From assembly GCF_002261345.1 (NCBI RefSeq), contig NZ_NEVT01000006.1, positions 434,001 through 498,000 on the forward strand: DNA of 64,000 bases, in the 5' to 3' direction. The translations under genes and the position numbers were made by a program. The DNA is from Bordetella genomosp. 2 (GTDB taxonomy: Bacteria; Pseudomonadota; Gammaproteobacteria; Burkholderiales; Burkholderiaceae_B). Below are positions 1-9,000 of the stretch, piece by piece. The notes under the pieces were generated by a model. It saw nothing but the letters and a program-made list of their open reading frames with translations. It had not been told where the DNA came from and made no database searches. Within the stretch, counting starts at the first letter, position 1; the number at the start of each line of letters is the position of its first letter.

Positions 1-93
<93 letters not shown>

Positions 94-231
94 GAGCTGG
101 GAACGTCGTGCCGAAGAGGTCCGGAATGGGCCTGAGGAACCTAAAGAACCACGCCGCCGGGCCGGCTCCGCACTCGCCAGGCGAGCTGCAGCGCGGCGCG
201 GGCGGCGCGTGACATCGGCACCTGGCGCAAA

Positions 232-792
232 TTATACGGTCATGATTTCCGCTTCTTTCTGGGCGATGAGCTTGTCGATCTCGGTCACGTGGCGGTCGGT
301 GAGCTTCTGGATGTCGTCCTGGGCGCGCCGCTCGTCGTCTTCCGAGATTTCCTTGTCCTTGACCAGCTTCTTCAATGCCTCGTTGGCCTCGCGGCGCAAG
401 TTGCGCACGGCGATCTTGGCATCCTCGCCCTCGCTCTTGACTACCTTGGTGAGGTCGCGGCGGCGTTCTTCGGTCAGGGCGGGCATCGGCACACGGATGC
501 TATCGCCCATGGCCATGGGATTCAGGCCCAGGTCGGACTCGCGGATCGCCTTCTCGATGGCCGCCGCCATGGGTTTCTCGTAGGGCTGCACGCTGATGGT
601 GCGCGCGTCGACCAGGTTCACGTTGGCGACCTGGCTCACGGGCACGGGCGAGCCGTAGTACTCGACCTGCACATGGTCGAGAATGCCGGTGTGGGCGCGG
701 CCGGTGCGGATCTTGGACAAGTTGACTTTGAGCGTATCAAGCGACTTGACCATCCTGGTTTCGGCGGATTTGCGGATTTCTGCGACGCTCAT
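232..792 (-). CDS. frr: Ribosome recycling factor
   Basis: A 186-residue protein, the standard length for RRF. With EF-G it splits post-termination 70S ribosomes in the cytoplasm. The sequence shows the family hallmarks: an N-terminal helix with [20 protein letters not shown], the [20 protein letters not shown] segment of the second domain, and a long charged C-terminal three-helix bundle ending in EAEIMTV. The start ATG at 792 is 15 bases after the pyrH stop, so the two are almost certainly co-transcribed. There is a 138-base gap before uppS. Nothing is unusual in the protein. Confidence 0.98.
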   Translation of the reverse strand: MSVAEIRKSAETRMVKSLDTLKVNLSKIRTGRAHTGILDHVQVEYYGSPVPVSQVANVNLVDARTISVQPYEKPMAAAIEKAIRESDLGLNPMAMGDSIRVPMPALTEERRRDLTKVVKSEGEDAKIAVRNLRREANEALKKLVKDKEISEDDERRAQDDIQKLTDRHVTEIDKLIAQKEAEIMTV

Positions 793-807
793 GGGAATTT
801 CCTCTGC

Positions 808-1524
808 TTAAACGTGTACCAGCGTGCCTTCGTCTTCGCCGCTGGCCGCTCGCTTGAGCGCGCCGGACTTGTTGATCGAAAACACCTTGATGGGCAATTT
901 CTGGTCGCGGCACAGCGCGAAGGCCGTGGCGTCCATGACCTCGAGCCGGCGCACGATGGCCTCGTCGAAGCTGATGCGCGTGTAGCGCGTGGCGGTCGGA
1001 TCCTTGTTGGGGTCGGCGCTGTAGATGCCATCGACCTTGGTCGCCTTGAGCACGATCTCGGCGCCGATCTCGGCGCCGCGCAGCGCGGCGGCCGTGTCGG
1101 TGGTGAAGAAGGGGTTGCCCGTGCCGGCCGCGAAAATGACGACCTTGCCCTCTTCCAGGTAGCGCAGCGCCTTGGGACGGATGTAGGGCTCGACCACCTG
1201 GTCGATGTTGAGCGCCGACTGCACGCGCGTGTCGACGTCCTTGTGCTTGAGGGCGTCCTGCAGGGCCAGGGCGTTCATGATGGTGGCCATCATGCCCATG
1301 TAGTCGGCCGTGGCGCGGTCCATGCCCTGCGCGCCGGGAGCGACGCCCCGGAAAATGTTGCCGCCACCGATGACGATGGCCAGCTCTACGCCCAGCGCGA
1401 CCACTTCGGCGATCTCGTCGGTCATGCGCACGATGGTGCTGCGGTTGATGCCGAAGGCATCCTCGCCCATCAGCGCCTCGCCGGAAAGTTTGAGAAGAAC
1501 CCGTTTGTATGATCTGCTGGTCAT
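808..1524 (-). CDS. pyrH: Uridylate kinase (UMP kinase)
   Basis: A 238-residue hexameric UMP kinase that phosphorylates UMP to UDP with ATP in pyrimidine synthesis. The start at 1524 gives [18 protein letters not shown], matching the family N-terminus (KLSGE binds the phosphates). An in-frame Met 14 codons upstream adds a segment not seen in the family. Other signatures are [31 protein letters not shown] and the C-terminal [14 protein letters not shown]. It lies between tsf and frr on the same strand; the hairpin at 1571-1603 separates it from tsf, so it may partly rely on read-through or its own promoter. Confidence 0.97.
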   Translation of the reverse strand: MTSRSYKRVLLKLSGEALMGEDAFGINRSTIVRMTDEIAEVVALGVELAIVIGGGNIFRGVAPGAQGMDRATADYMGMMATIMNALALQDALKHKDVDTRVQSALNIDQVVEPYIRPKALRYLEEGKVVIFAAGTGNPFFTTDTAAALRGAEIGAEIVLKATKVDGIYSADPNKDPTATRYTRISFDEAIVRRLEVMDATAFALCRDQKLPIKVFSINKSGALKRAASGEDEGTLVHV

Positions 1525-1570
1525 AGGTGATGTCCCGAAGAACGATCCGACGAAAGTGTAAGACAAGAAA

Positions 1571-1603
1571 TGGGGCCGGACTAGACTTTTCTAGCCGGCC
1601 CCA
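1571..1603 (-). terminator. Hairpin after tsf, terminator or attenuator before pyrH
   Basis: An inverted repeat lies 15 bases after the tsf stop: GGGGCCGG (1572-1579) and TCTAGCCGGCCCC on the right (1590-1602) pair over most of their length, with a short AT-rich loop. On the minus strand it is followed by ATTTCTTG, only weakly U-rich, so termination is probably partial. This would set the ratio of the abundant EF-Ts to UMP kinase. Confidence 0.65.
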
Positions 1604-1617
1604 TGTACTACAGCCGA

Positions 1618-2496
1618 TCAGGCGCGACCGGCGGCAGCAGCGGCGACCTCGGCGGCGAAGTCGCTGGTCTTCTTCTCGATGCCCTCGCCCACCACGAACA
1701 GCACGAATTTGCTGATCGAGGCGTTCTTTTCCTTGAGCATCTGCTCGACGCTCTGCTTGTCGTTCTTGACGAACGGCTGCGACAGGAGCGTGACTTCCTT
1801 CAGGAACTTCTGCACCGAACCCTCGACCATCTTGGCGACGATCTCGGCGGGCTTGCCCGATTCGGCGGCCTTCTGCTCGGCGACCGAGCGCTCGGCGGCG
1901 ATGTCGGCGGCCGGCACGCCTTCGGCGTTCAGGGCCTTGGGCTTGGTGGCGGCGATGTGCATGGCCAGGTCCTTGCCCACTTCCTCGGCGCCGGCGTACT
2001 CGACCAGCACGCCGATCTTGCCGCCGTGCACGTAGCTGGCCAGGGCGTTGGGGGTCTCGATGCGCTCGAAGCGGCGCACGGAGATGTTCTCGCCGATCTT
2101 GCCGATCAGGGCGGTGCGGGTGGTCTCGACCGTGCCCTCGCCCATCGGCAGCGCCGACAGCGCGGCCACGTCGGCCGGCTTCTGGGTGGTGACCAGCTCG
2201 GCCAGCGTGTTAACAAAGGCGACGAAATCGTCGTTCTTGGCCACGAAGTCGGTTTCGCAGTTGACCTCGATGACGGCGCCCTGCTTGGCGTCGGCCGAGA
2301 TGTACAGGCCGATCAGGCCTTCGGCGGTGACGCGCGCGGCGGCCTTGCTGGCCTTGTTGCCCAGCTTGACGCGCAGGATTTCCTCGGCGCGGGCCAGGTC
2401 GCCTTCGGCTTCGGTCAGGGCCTTCTTGCACTCCATCATGGGCGCGTCGGTCTTCTCGCGCAGTTCCTTGACGAGGGCGGCGGTAATTTCAGCCAT
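1618..2496 (-). CDS. tsf: Elongation factor Ts
   Basis: A 292-residue guanine-nucleotide exchange factor for EF-Tu. The start at 2496 gives [20 protein letters not shown], the conserved N-terminal domain, followed by [19 protein letters not shown]. The core contains [13 protein letters not shown], the EF-Tu contact motif with the TDF residues, and the C-terminal part has [15 protein letters not shown]. An in-frame extension upstream would run through a GC hairpin and is not conserved. It lies 177 bases after rpsB, the classic rpsB-tsf operon, with strong hairpins in the gap. Confidence 0.98.
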   Translation of the reverse strand: MAEITAALVKELREKTDAPMMECKKALTEAEGDLARAEEILRVKLGNKASKAAARVTAEGLIGLYISADAKQGAVIEVNCETDFVAKNDDFVAFVNTLAELVTTQKPADVAALSALPMGEGTVETTRTALIGKIGENISVRRFERIETPNALASYVHGGKIGVLVEYAGAEEVGKDLAMHIAATKPKALNAEGVPAADIAAERSVAEQKAAESGKPAEIVAKMVEGSVQKFLKEVTLLSQPFVKNDKQSVEQMLKEKNASISKFVLFVVGEGIEKKTSDFAAEVAAAAAGRA

Positions 2497-2520
2497 GGTT
2501 GCTCCAATTTCGCTAAGACA

Positions 2521-2541
2521 TGCCCCGGCACGACCGGGGCA
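2521..2541 (-). terminator. Hairpin just upstream of tsf (rpsB-tsf attenuator candidate)
   Basis: A perfect 8-bp stem, TGCCCCGG (2521-2528) with CCGGGGCA (2534-2541), and a 5-base loop, ending 25 bases before the tsf start. There is no U-run after it on the minus strand. In E. coli the rpsB-tsf gap carries an attenuating terminator, and this is the best-placed counterpart here. It could alternatively be an RNA processing site. Confidence 0.6.
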
Positions 2542-2580
2542 CATGGTTTGAATCGACTGGGCGCCCGCGCTGGCGGGCGG

Positions 2581-2600
2581 CGAGACGGGAGCCCGTCTCG
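2581..2600 (-). terminator. Second hairpin in the rpsB-tsf gap
   Basis: A perfect 8-bp stem, CGAGACGG (2581-2588) with CCGTCTCG (2593-2600), and loop GAGC. It lies about 75 bases after the rpsB stop and about 40 bases before the other hairpin in the transcription direction. The rest of the 177-base gap is very GC-rich with further weaker pairing and no open reading frame I would support. Confidence 0.55.
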
Positions 2601-2673
2601 GGATCTGCGCCGGCCGGGGCGGTCGCGGGACGGTTGCCCGCCCGCCGCGGCCGGCCCGCCGGCGCTACCGGGC

Positions 2674-3423
2674 TCAGCCCTGGTTGTCCTGCACTTCGAC
2701 GAACTCTTCCGAGCCTTCGCCGCCTTCTTCGACCAGGCCGTTCAGGTTCTGTTCGCGGCCTTCCAACACGGCGTCGGCGATGCCCTTGGCGTACAGCGCG
2801 ATGGCCTTGGCGGAGTCATCGTTGCCGGGAATGACGTAGTCGATGCCTTCAGGCGAGTGGTTGGTGTCGACCACGGCCACGACCGGGATGCCCAGGGTGC
2901 GGGCTTCGGCGACGGCGATCTTGTGGTAGCCCACGTCGATGACGAACAGCGCGTCGGGCAGGCCGTTCATGTCCTTGATGCCGCCGATGGACTTGTTCAG
3001 CTTGTCCAGTTCGCGCTGGAACAGCAGGCCTTCCTTCTTGATCATGCGCTCGGCGCCGCCGTCGGCGACGACCGCTTCCATGTCCTTCAGGCGCTTGACC
3101 GAGGTCTTGACCGTCTTGAAGTTGGTCAGCATGCCGCCCAGCCAGCGGGCGTCGACGTACGGCATGCCGCAGCGGGCGGCCTCGGCGGCGACCAGCTCAC
3201 GGGCGGCGCGCTTGGTGCCGACGAACAGGATGTTGCCGCCGCGGGCGGCCAGCTGCTTCACGAACTTGGTGGCGTCCTGGTACTTGGCCACCGTCTGCTC
3301 GAGGTTGATGATGTGGATCTTGTTGCGATGGCCGAAGATATAGGGGGCCATCTTGGGGTTCCAGTAGCGGGTCTGGTGACCGAAGTGGACGCCAGCTTCC
3401 AGCATTTCGCGCATGAGGGACAT
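2674..3423 (-). CDS. rpsB: 30S ribosomal protein S2
   Basis: A 249-residue small-subunit protein at the head of the minus-strand translation block. The start [19 protein letters not shown] and the downstream [28 protein letters not shown] and [19 protein letters not shown] are all diagnostic for bacterial S2. The C-terminal tail ([16 protein letters not shown]) is acidic and variable in length among relatives. A long leader upstream separates it from the divergent map gene. In E. coli S2 represses its own operon through the leader; whether that happens here cannot be read from sequence alone. Confidence 0.98.
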   Translation of the reverse strand: MSLMREMLEAGVHFGHQTRYWNPKMAPYIFGHRNKIHIINLEQTVAKYQDATKFVKQLAARGGNILFVGTKRAARELVAAEAARCGMPYVDARWLGGMLTNFKTVKTSVKRLKDMEAVVADGGAERMIKKEGLLFQRELDKLNKSIGGIKDMNGLPDALFVIDVGYHKIAVAEARTLGIPVVAVVDTNHSPEGIDYVIPGNDDSAKAIALYAKGIADAVLEGREQNLNGLVEEGGEGSEEFVEVQDNQG

Positions 3424-3796
3424 GAGTTTCTCCGAGGGTTGGTTCTTGCACTACGCCTGTACCGGCCATACGGCACGGCCGGCACCCTGGGTGGCATAGC
3501 GCGCGATTTCCTGACAATCAGGATGGACAAGCCCGAAACCGGCTGGCCGATCGCCGCGCGGCGAACGAACCCAGACGACCGTGGCGGCGAGGGCCTACAA
3601 TGTGCATTCAATGCACGGGCCCCAGCCGCCAGGGCAATGCCAGCCAGCACTTGCGCCATCGAACTTGCAAAGGTGTCATTTGCAATGACCCATTTTTGCA
3701 GCATGCAATGACGTGCGGTGCGCCTGGCTTTGCCCCCGGTTTTTTAGGCAAGCCTATAATTCTACTATTTTTTCACCCAGTCACTCAAGCCAATAC
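3424..3796. promoter_or_regulatory. Divergent control region between rpsB and map
   Basis: This 373-base non-coding gap must hold the rpsB promoter (leftward) and the map promoter (rightward). It contains two clear dyads: GTGCATTCAATGCAC at 3602-3616 and GTCATT-TGC-AATGAC at 3675-3689. GCAATGAC recurs at 3682-3689 and 3705-3712, 23 bases apart. About 180 bases lie between the first dyad and the rpsB start, enough for an autoregulatory leader, but I could not identify a known S2-binding fold. No protein-coding frame in the gap is convincing. Confidence 0.55.
3730..3760 (+). promoter_or_regulatory. Probable sigma-70 promoter of map
   Basis: A perfect -10 box TATAAT (3755-3760) is preceded by a weak -35 TTGCCC (3730-3735) at a 19-base spacing. 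It sits 36 bases before the map start codon in a locally AT-rich stretch. The -10 match makes this the best promoter candidate on the plus strand of the gap. Confidence 0.55.
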
Positions 3797-4618
3797 ATGG
3801 GCATCGTTACCAATCCCGCCGACCTGGACAAAATGCGGGCGGCCTGCCAGACCGCCGCGCAGATCCTCGATTTCATCACTCCCTACGTCAAGCCGGGCGT
3901 CACCACGGGCGAACTCGACCGTCTGTGCCTGGAATACCTGACCGATGAGCTGAAGGTGAAATCGGCCACGGTGGGCTACGCCCCACCGGGCTACCCGCCC
4001 TTCCCCGGCGCCATCTGCACCTCGGTGAACCACCAAGTCTGCCACGGCATCCCGGGCGACAAGGTGCTGAAGAACGGCGATTCGCTCAATATCGACGTCA
4101 CCATCATCAAGGACGGCTGGTTCGGCGATACCAGCCGCATGTACCACGTCGGCGAGCCGTCCATCCAGTCGCGCCGCCTGGCCGAGGTCACCTTCGAGTG
4201 CATGTGGAAAGGCATCCAGCAGGTGCGCAACGGCGCCACGCTGGGCGACGTCGGCCATGCCATCCAGAAGCACGCCGAGGCCAACGGCTACTCGGTGGTG
4301 CGCGAATTCTGCGGCCACGGCATCGGCCAGCGCTTCCACGAAGACCCACAGGTGCTGCACTACGGCAAGCCGGGCAGCGGCGTGCGCCTAACCACCGGCA
4401 TGATCTTCACCATCGAGCCGATGATCAACGCCGGCCGCCGCGAGATCCGCCAGTTGGCCGACGGCTGGACGGTGGTGACGCGCGACCACAGCCTGTCGGC
4501 CCAGTGGGAACACACCATCGTCGTGACCGACACCGGCTACGAGGTGCTGACGCTGTCGCCCGGCGTGCGCCAGCCGCCCGCCTTCGTGACCGAACCGCTG
4601 GTCTTGCCGGCCGCCTGA
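3797..4618 (+). CDS. map: Methionine aminopeptidase, type I
   Basis: A 273-residue cytosolic metalloprotease that removes the initiator Met from nascent proteins. The five metal ligands of the pita-bread fold are visible: D in SLNIDVTIIKDG, D in GWFGDTSRMY, H in EFCGHGIGQRFHEDP, E in FTIEPMINAG and the late E in SAQWEHTIVVT. The substrate-binding His lies in NHQVCHGIPG. The start at 3797 (MGIVTNPADLDKM) matches the family; the frame is open upstream but that part reads through the promoter. glnD follows 14 bases later on the same strand. The map-glnD order next to rpsB is common in proteobacteria. Confidence 0.97.
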   Translation: MGIVTNPADLDKMRAACQTAAQILDFITPYVKPGVTTGELDRLCLEYLTDELKVKSATVGYAPPGYPPFPGAICTSVNHQVCHGIPGDKVLKNGDSLNIDVTIIKDGWFGDTSRMYHVGEPSIQSRRLAEVTFECMWKGIQQVRNGATLGDVGHAIQKHAEANGYSVVREFCGHGIGQRFHEDPQVLHYGKPGSGVRLTTGMIFTIEPMINAGRREIRQLADGWTVVTRDHSLSAQWEHTIVVTDTGYEVLTLSPGVRQPPAFVTEPLVLPAA

Positions 4619-4632
4619 CTGCCCCCACCCGC

Positions 4633-7245
4633 ATGAATGCCGCCGCCCTGCCCACCTTGTCCGGCCTGCGCGAGCGGCTGCAAACCGCGCGCCTGGCCGC
4701 CATCGCGCAATTCCGCCAGCATCGCCGCCCCGATACGCTGCTGGGCGACTTGCGGCGCATCGTCGACCAGGCGCTGCGCGACCTGCTCAAGCTGTATCCG
4801 CTGCCGGCCGGGGCCACCCTGGCCGCCGTGGGCGGCTACGGCCGCGGCGAACTGTACCCCCACTCCGACGTCGACCTCCTGATCCTGCTGCCGCACGCGC
4901 CCGCGCCAGCCGATGCCGGCGCCATCGAGCGCCTGGTCGCGGCCTTGTGGGACCTGGGCCTGGAGCCCGGCCACAGCGTGCGCACGCTGGCCGACTGCGA
5001 GCAGGAAGCCCAGGCCGACATCACGGTCGAGACCGCCCTGCTGGAATCGCGCTGGCTAGCCGGCAGCCGCGCCCTGATGAAACAGTTCGAGGCCGCCATC
5101 CAGGCGCAGCTCGACGCCGCGGCGTTTTTCCAGGCCAAGCGGGTCGAGATGCAGCAGCGCCACGCCCGCTACCAGGAAACACCCTATGCGCTGGAACCCA
5201 ATTGCAAGGAATCGCCCGGCGGGCTGCGCGATTTGCAGGTCATCCTGTGGATGGCGCGGGCCGCCGGCTTCGGCCGCAACTGGCGCGAAGTGGCCCAGGC
5301 GGGCCTGCTGACGCCGTCCGAGGCGCGCGACCTGCGCCGCGCCGAGCAGGCATTCAAGCGCCTGCGCATCGAGTTGCACCTGTTGACCGGCCGTCGCGAG
5401 GATCGGGTGCTGTTCGACCTGCAGCCCGGGCTGGCCGAGGTGTATGGCATCCAGGCCACGGCCACGCGGCGCGCCAGCGAGCTGCTGATGCAGCGCTACT
5501 ACTGGGCGGCGCGGCTGGTGACGCAGCTAAATGCCATCCTGGTGCCGAACATCGAAGAGCGCCTGTTCCCGCGGCCGGATACCGGCGCGCGCGACATCGA
5601 CGACGATTTCCGCAACCTGCGCGACCGCCTCGACATCGTGCGCGACGATGCATTCGAGCGCAATCCCACCCTGCTGCTGCGCGCCTTCCTGGTGATGCAG
5701 CAGCACGCCGAACTGACCGGGATGTCGCCGCGCACGCTGCGCGCCATCTGGCACTCGCGCCATCGCATCGACGCGCAGTTCCGCCGCAACCCGGTCAACC
5801 GCAAGCTGTTCCTGCAGATCCTGCAGCAACCGCGCGGCATCGTGCACGAGCTGCGGCGCATGACCATGCTGAACATCCTGCCGCGCTACCTGCCGGTGTT
5901 CAGGCGCATCGTCGGCCAGATGCAGCACGACCTGTTCCATGTGTACACGGTGGACCAGCACACGCTGGCGGTGGTGCGCAACATCCGGCGCTTCACCATG
6001 CCGGAGCATGCGCAGGAATACCCGCTGGCCAGCCAGCTCATCGCCAGCCTCGAGCGTCACTGGCTGCTGTATGTGGCGGCGCTGTTCCACGACATCGCCA
6101 AGGGCCGCGGCGGCGACCATTCCGAACTGGGCGCGCGCGACGTGCGCCGCTTCGCCCACGACCATGGGCTGGAGCCGGACGATGCGGAACTGGTGGAGTT
6201 TCTGGTGCGCCACCACCTGCTGATGTCGGCCGTGGCCCAGAAGCGCGACCTGTCCGACCCCGCGGTGATCAAGCAGTTCGCTGCCACGGTGGGCAACGAG
6301 CGCCACTTGACGGCGCTGTACCTGCTGACCGTCGCCGACATACGCGGCACCAGCCCGAAGGTCTGGAATGCCTGGAAAGGCAAGCTGCTCGAAGACCTGT
6401 ACCGCCTGACGCTGGCCACGCTTGGCGGCTCGCCGGCCGATACGCACACCGTGCTGACCGAACGCAAGGAGGAAGCCGCCCGCCTGACCCGGCTGGCGGG
6501 CCTGCGCGACGATGCCCGCGAGGCCTTCTGGAACCAGCTCGACGTGGCCTATTTCCTGCGCCACGACGCCTCGGACATCGCCTGGCACACTCGCCACCTG
6601 TATTACCAGGTGGCGCCGGACGGCCCGGTGGTGCGGGCGCGGCCCACGGAGCACGGCGAGGGGTTGCAGGTGATGGTCTACACGCGCGATGTCCCGGAAC
6701 TGGTGGTGGCCATCTGCGCCTATTTCGATGCCAAGTCGCTTGGCATCCAGGACGCGCGCATCCATACCACCCGGCACGGCTGGGCGCTGGACAGCTTCAT
6801 CGTGCTGCCACCCGAAGGCAGCGCCGATCTGCGCGCCCAGGCCGCGCTGGTCGAGCACGAACTGGCCGAGCGCTTGCGCGACCCGCACGACACGGCCGGC
6901 CCGCGCGGCGCCTATGGCGCCCCGGTGCGGCGGCGCCAGTCGCGCATTGCCAAGGTATTCCCGGTGATGCCGCAGGCCGAGCTGCAGCCGGACGAGCACA
7001 GCCAGTCATGGCGGCTGTCGGTGACGGCCACCGACCGGCCCGGCCTGCTGCACGCCCTGACGCGCGTGTTCGCCGAGCATGGCGTGAGCGTCGGCATGGC
7101 CAAGATCATGACCCTGGGCGACCGCGTCGAAGACGTGTTCATCATCACCGGCTCGGCCCTCGAGCGCCCGCGCACCCAGATGCAGTTCGAGCGCGCGGTG
7201 CTCGACGCCCTGGCCGGCGACCACGTCCAGCAACGCGCGGCCTGA
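4633..7245 (+). CDS. glnD: Bifunctional PII uridylyltransferase / uridylyl-removing enzyme
   Basis: An 870-residue nitrogen sensor that uridylylates PII proteins when glutamine is low and removes UMP when it is high. Domains in order: a nucleotidyltransferase with GGYGRGELYPHSDVDLL (about residues 66-82), a GlnD helical region, an HD phosphohydrolase domain with HDIAKGRGGDHSELG (about 485-499), and two C-terminal ACT domains (about 677-760 and 790-865) that bind glutamine. Length matches the family. The start at 4633 lies 14 bases after map; an upstream extension in this frame would overlap map and is not conserved. Confidence 0.97.
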   Translation: MNAAALPTLSGLRERLQTARLAAIAQFRQHRRPDTLLGDLRRIVDQALRDLLKLYPLPAGATLAAVGGYGRGELYPHSDVDLLILLPHAPAPADAGAIERLVAALWDLGLEPGHSVRTLADCEQEAQADITVETALLESRWLAGSRALMKQFEAAIQAQLDAAAFFQAKRVEMQQRHARYQETPYALEPNCKESPGGLRDLQVILWMARAAGFGRNWREVAQAGLLTPSEARDLRRAEQAFKRLRIELHLLTGRREDRVLFDLQPGLAEVYGIQATATRRASELLMQRYYWAARLVTQLNAILVPNIEERLFPRPDTGARDIDDDFRNLRDRLDIVRDDAFERNPTLLLRAFLVMQQHAELTGMSPRTLRAIWHSRHRIDAQFRRNPVNRKLFLQILQQPRGIVHELRRMTMLNILPRYLPVFRRIVGQMQHDLFHVYTVDQHTLAVVRNIRRFTMPEHAQEYPLASQLIASLERHWLLYVAALFHDIAKGRGGDHSELGARDVRRFAHDHGLEPDDAELVEFLVRHHLLMSAVAQKRDLSDPAVIKQFAATVGNERHLTALYLLTVADIRGTSPKVWNAWKGKLLEDLYRLTLATLGGSPADTHTVLTERKEEAARLTRLAGLRDDAREAFWNQLDVAYFLRHDASDIAWHTRHLYYQVAPDGPVVRARPTEHGEGLQVMVYTRDVPELVVAICAYFDAKSLGIQDARIHTTRHGWALDSFIVLPPEGSADLRAQAALVEHELAERLRDPHDTAGPRGAYGAPVRRRQSRIAKVFPVMPQAELQPDEHSQSWRLSVTATDRPGLLHALTRVFAEHGVSVGMAKIMTLGDRVEDVFIITGSALERPRTQMQFERAVLDALAGDHVQQRAA

Positions 7246-7432
7246 CAAGCCGGGCGGGCGACAGGTGTCTGACAGCTCGATGTCGCGGCAGCCTGCCGGG
7301 CTTCGGCAGCAGAAAGCGGGTGTCTGACACCCCACGGCGACACCGTTTCCACGGGCAGGCCGCCTCAGGGGGTGTCAGACACCTGCATGCAGGCGCCTGC
7401 ATGGCCTCCATGCATCTGCCGCCCGGCCGGGC
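7246..7432. repeat. Convergent gap with three GGTGTCNGACACC palindromes
   Basis: This 187-base gap separates converging glnD and the flavoprotein gene. It contains GGTGTCTGACAG (7264-7275, last base off), GGTGTCTGACACC (7319-7331, perfect and extended to 15 bp) and GGTGTCAGACACC (7371-7383, perfect). The 13-bp unit has 6-bp arms and one central free base. The same unit recurs twice at 32911-32941, also between convergent genes. The likely role is bidirectional termination or a bacterial interspersed repeat; no coding potential is seen. Confidence 0.75.
7382..7403. terminator. Overlapping perfect palindromes after the flavoprotein gene
   Basis: CATGCAGGCGCCTGCATG (7386-7403) is an 18-bp perfect palindrome and overlaps a second, CCTGCATGCAGG (7382-7393). 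They lie 30 bases after the stop of the minus-strand gene at 7433. A transcript from either strand can fold here. There is no U-run, so intrinsic termination is plausible but not proven. Confidence 0.5.
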
Positions 7433-8851
7433 TCAGGCGGCGGCGCGGCGTTGGCGTCGGGCCTGTTCGAGGCGGGCGGCCGCGTCGCGCAGGGCGGTGC
7501 GCACGCCCTCTTCCACCACCGGGTGGTAGAACGGCATGTCGAGCATCTGCGCCACGGTCAGCTGTTGCTGCGCGGCCCAGGCCAGCAGGTGGCCGATGTG
7601 CTCGGCGGACGGCCCGACCATCTCGGCGCCCAGGAAACGCCCCGACTCGATGTCGGCATAGACGTGCAGCATGCCCTTGTTCTTCAGCATCACGCGCGAG
7701 CGCCCCTGGTCGCCGAAATCGACCTCGCCGGTCACGAAACTGCCGGCCGGCAGGCTTCCGTACGAGGCGCCGACCAGGGCGATCTGCGGATCCGAGAACA
7801 CCACGCCGAGTGGCGCGCGGCGCTGGCCCGGCCGGACATCCGGATAGCGGGCCGCGTTCATCCCGGCAATGCGGCCTTCGTCCGCCGCTTCGTGCAGCAG
7901 GGGCGCATCGGCATTGGCATCGCCGGCGATGAAGATGGCCGATTCGCCGGCCTGCATGGTGGTCCGGTCGAACACGGGCACGCCGCGGCCATCGAGCGCC
8001 AGGCTGGTCAGGTGCAGGTCCAGGCGGTCGACATTGGGGCGCCGGCCGGTCGCGACCAGCGCGTAATCGAAGCGCTCGGTGCGCTCGGTATTGTCGAGCG
8101 CCACATAGCGCACTTCGACCTCGTCGTCGACGCGCTGCGTGGACAGGACGCGCGCGTCCGGGTCCAGGTAGAACTCGTCCTGGAAAATGCGGCGCGCACG
8201 TTGGCGCACGGCCGGGTCGGCCAGGCCGCCCAGGCTGCCGCTGACGCCGAAGACCCGCACGCGCACGCCCAGCCGCGCCAGGGCCTGCCCCAGTTCGAGC
8301 CCGATGACGCCGGGCCCGAACACGGCCACGCTGCGCGGCAGATCCTGCCACGCGAACACGTCGTCGTTGACCACCAGGCGGTCGCCCAGCGCCTCGAACG
8401 GCGCCGGCACCGACGGACGCGAGCCGGTGGCGATCACCACGCTGGCGGCGCGCACCTCGACCCGCTCGTCCACCCGCAGCACCGTGTCGGACACGAAGCG
8501 GGCATAGCCGGCCAGCTTGTCTGCGGCGGGGATGTTCTCCACGCCCTCGAGCACGAAGCCGACGAAGCGGTCGCGCTCGCGCCGCACGCGCTCCATGACC
8601 TCGCGGCCATCGACGCGCACCTTGCCGTCCACATGCACGCCGAACGGCGCGCCATGCGCCGCCGCATGCGCCGCTTCGGCGGCGGCGATCAGCAACTTGG
8701 AGGGCATGCAGCCGACCCGGGCGCAGGTGGTGCCATAAGGTCCGCCCTCGATCAGCACCGCGTGCTTGCCGGCGGCGCGCGCCGCCCGGTAGGCCGCCAG
8801 GCCGGCGGTGCCGGCGCCGATGACGGCGATATCGGTATGCAAAGTATCCAT
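7433..8851 (-). CDS. Dihydrolipoamide-dehydrogenase-like pyridine nucleotide-disulfide oxidoreductase
   Basis: A 472-residue FAD enzyme of the Lpd/glutathione reductase family. It has an N-terminal FAD site (IAVIGAGTAGLAAYRAA), a redox-active disulfide C43/C48 in TTCARVGCMPSK, an NAD(P) domain with FGPGVIGLELGQALARLG, a second FAD motif at IFIAGDANAD, and the dimer interface base in FYHPVVEEGVRTAL. Classical Lpd has CLNVGC; the CARVGC form marks a separate subgroup not tied to 2-oxoacid dehydrogenase operons. It lies downstream of the peroxiredoxin-glutaredoxin gene on the same strand (149-base gap with hairpins), so a thiol-redox role is possible. The substrate is unknown. Confidence 0.85.
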   Translation of the reverse strand: MDTLHTDIAVIGAGTAGLAAYRAARAAGKHAVLIEGGPYGTTCARVGCMPSKLLIAAAEAAHAAAHGAPFGVHVDGKVRVDGREVMERVRRERDRFVGFVLEGVENIPAADKLAGYARFVSDTVLRVDERVEVRAASVVIATGSRPSVPAPFEALGDRLVVNDDVFAWQDLPRSVAVFGPGVIGLELGQALARLGVRVRVFGVSGSLGGLADPAVRQRARRIFQDEFYLDPDARVLSTQRVDDEVEVRYVALDNTERTERFDYALVATGRRPNVDRLDLHLTSLALDGRGVPVFDRTTMQAGESAIFIAGDANADAPLLHEAADEGRIAGMNAARYPDVRPGQRRAPLGVVFSDPQIALVGASYGSLPAGSFVTGEVDFGDQGRSRVMLKNKGMLHVYADIESGRFLGAEMVGPSAEHIGHLLAWAAQQQLTVAQMLDMPFYHPVVEEGVRTALRDAAARLEQARRQRRAAA

Positions 8852-8907
8852 GACTGTTCCAGGCTATGGCCCGCGCGGCGTGCCGGATGGCCGCGCCGCA
8901 GGCGGAC

Positions 8908-8943
8908 GCCCGCGGCCGGCCGCAACGGCAGCCGGCCGCGGGC
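8908..8943 (-). terminator. 13-bp perfect hairpin between peroxiredoxin and flavoprotein genes
   Basis: GCCCGCGGCCGGC (8908-8920) pairs perfectly with GCCGGCCGCGGGC (8931-8943) around a 10-base loop. It lies 57 bases upstream of the flavoprotein start. There is no U-tract. Together with the hairpin at 8969-8993 it forms a two-hairpin block that would separate expression of the two same-strand genes. Confidence 0.5.
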
Positions 8944-8968
8944 GCGAAAGAGAGAGTGGTGAGATGGC

Positions 8969-8993
8969 GGCGGCCCGCGCCCGGCGGGCCGCC
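8969..8993 (-). terminator. Terminator-like hairpin right after the peroxiredoxin gene
   Basis: GGCGGCCCGC (8969-8978) pairs perfectly with GCGGGCCGCC (8984-8993) with a 5-base loop, beginning only 7 bases after the stop codon. On the minus strand it is followed by a pyrimidine-rich stretch (CTCTCTCTTTC) rather than pure U. Position and strength suggest the main 3' end of the peroxiredoxin transcript. Confidence 0.6.
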
Positions 8994-9000
8994 ATGACCG

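Noticed and set aside
1603-3711. A 702-residue plus-strand frame over tsf and rpsB
   Set aside because: It is antisense to two certain genes, with a biased composition and no recognisable domain.
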